From Sphingomonadales bacterium (GTDB lineage Bacteria; Pseudomonadota; Alphaproteobacteria; Sphingomonadales; Sphingomonadaceae), in the NCBI GenBank assembly GCA_017304125.1, contig JAFKLV010000108.1, positions 1 through 6,389 of the forward strand: a DNA stretch of 6,389 nucleotides, written 5' to 3'. The position numbers were made by a program, and so were the translations under genes. Positions 6,384-6,389 of the stretch are shown here, piece after piece. A model generated the notes under the pieces. It worked only from the letters and a program-made list of their open reading frames with translations, did no database searches and was not told the DNA's origin. How positions within the stretch are numbered: the stretch's first letter is position 1; every line of letters starts with the position of its first letter.

Positions 6384-6389
6384 ATACCG

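Overview
The window reads as an ordinary, densely packed chromosomal segment of an alphaproteobacterium, most likely a sphingomonad (Sphingomonas or a close relative). Three things point that way: the high G+C content with strongly G/C-ending codons, the gene order nuoM-nuoN-birA-coaX-rnj-DUF1467, which I recall as typical alphaproteobacterial synteny, and a G-rich palindromic intergenic repeat at the right edge of a kind I associate with sphingomonad genomes. The genus is inferred, not demonstrated.

Layout, all on the + strand. Positions 1-1398 hold the 3' part of nuoM, whose start lies outside the window. nuoN (1398-2858) follows with a one-base TGATG overlap. Together they encode two of the antiporter-like proton-pumping membrane subunits of respiratory complex I and close the nuo operon. 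birA (biotin-protein ligase without a repressor domain, 2855-3559) follows at once. No ATG, GTG or TTG lies in frame upstream of its conserved N-terminal motifs, so it probably starts at a CTG that overlaps the nuoN stop as CTGA. coaX (type III pantothenate kinase, 3572-4354) comes 12 bases later. A 51-base gap then holds a hairpin and a possible 17-codon ORF whose ATG overlaps the coaX stop and whose TGA ends one base before the rnj ATG. rnj (ribonuclease J, 4406-6040) follows, then a small two-helix DUF1467 membrane protein (6042-6320) whose ribosome binding site lies inside the last rnj codons. Bases 6321-6389 are non-coding: a perfect 10-bp palindrome running into a G-rich tract.

No gap before 6321 is long enough to make an independent promoter obvious, and I saw no convincing one. 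The simplest reading is one long transcript from the nuo operon through rnj and DUF1467. The products cover energy conservation (NuoM, NuoN), cofactor supply (BirA biotinylates carboxylases; CoaX starts CoA synthesis) and RNA turnover (RNase J). I see no mobile element, CRISPR array, tRNA or rRNA, and no sign of an undescribed multi-gene system. The points worth checking are the birA start, the coaX-rnj junction and the terminal repeat.
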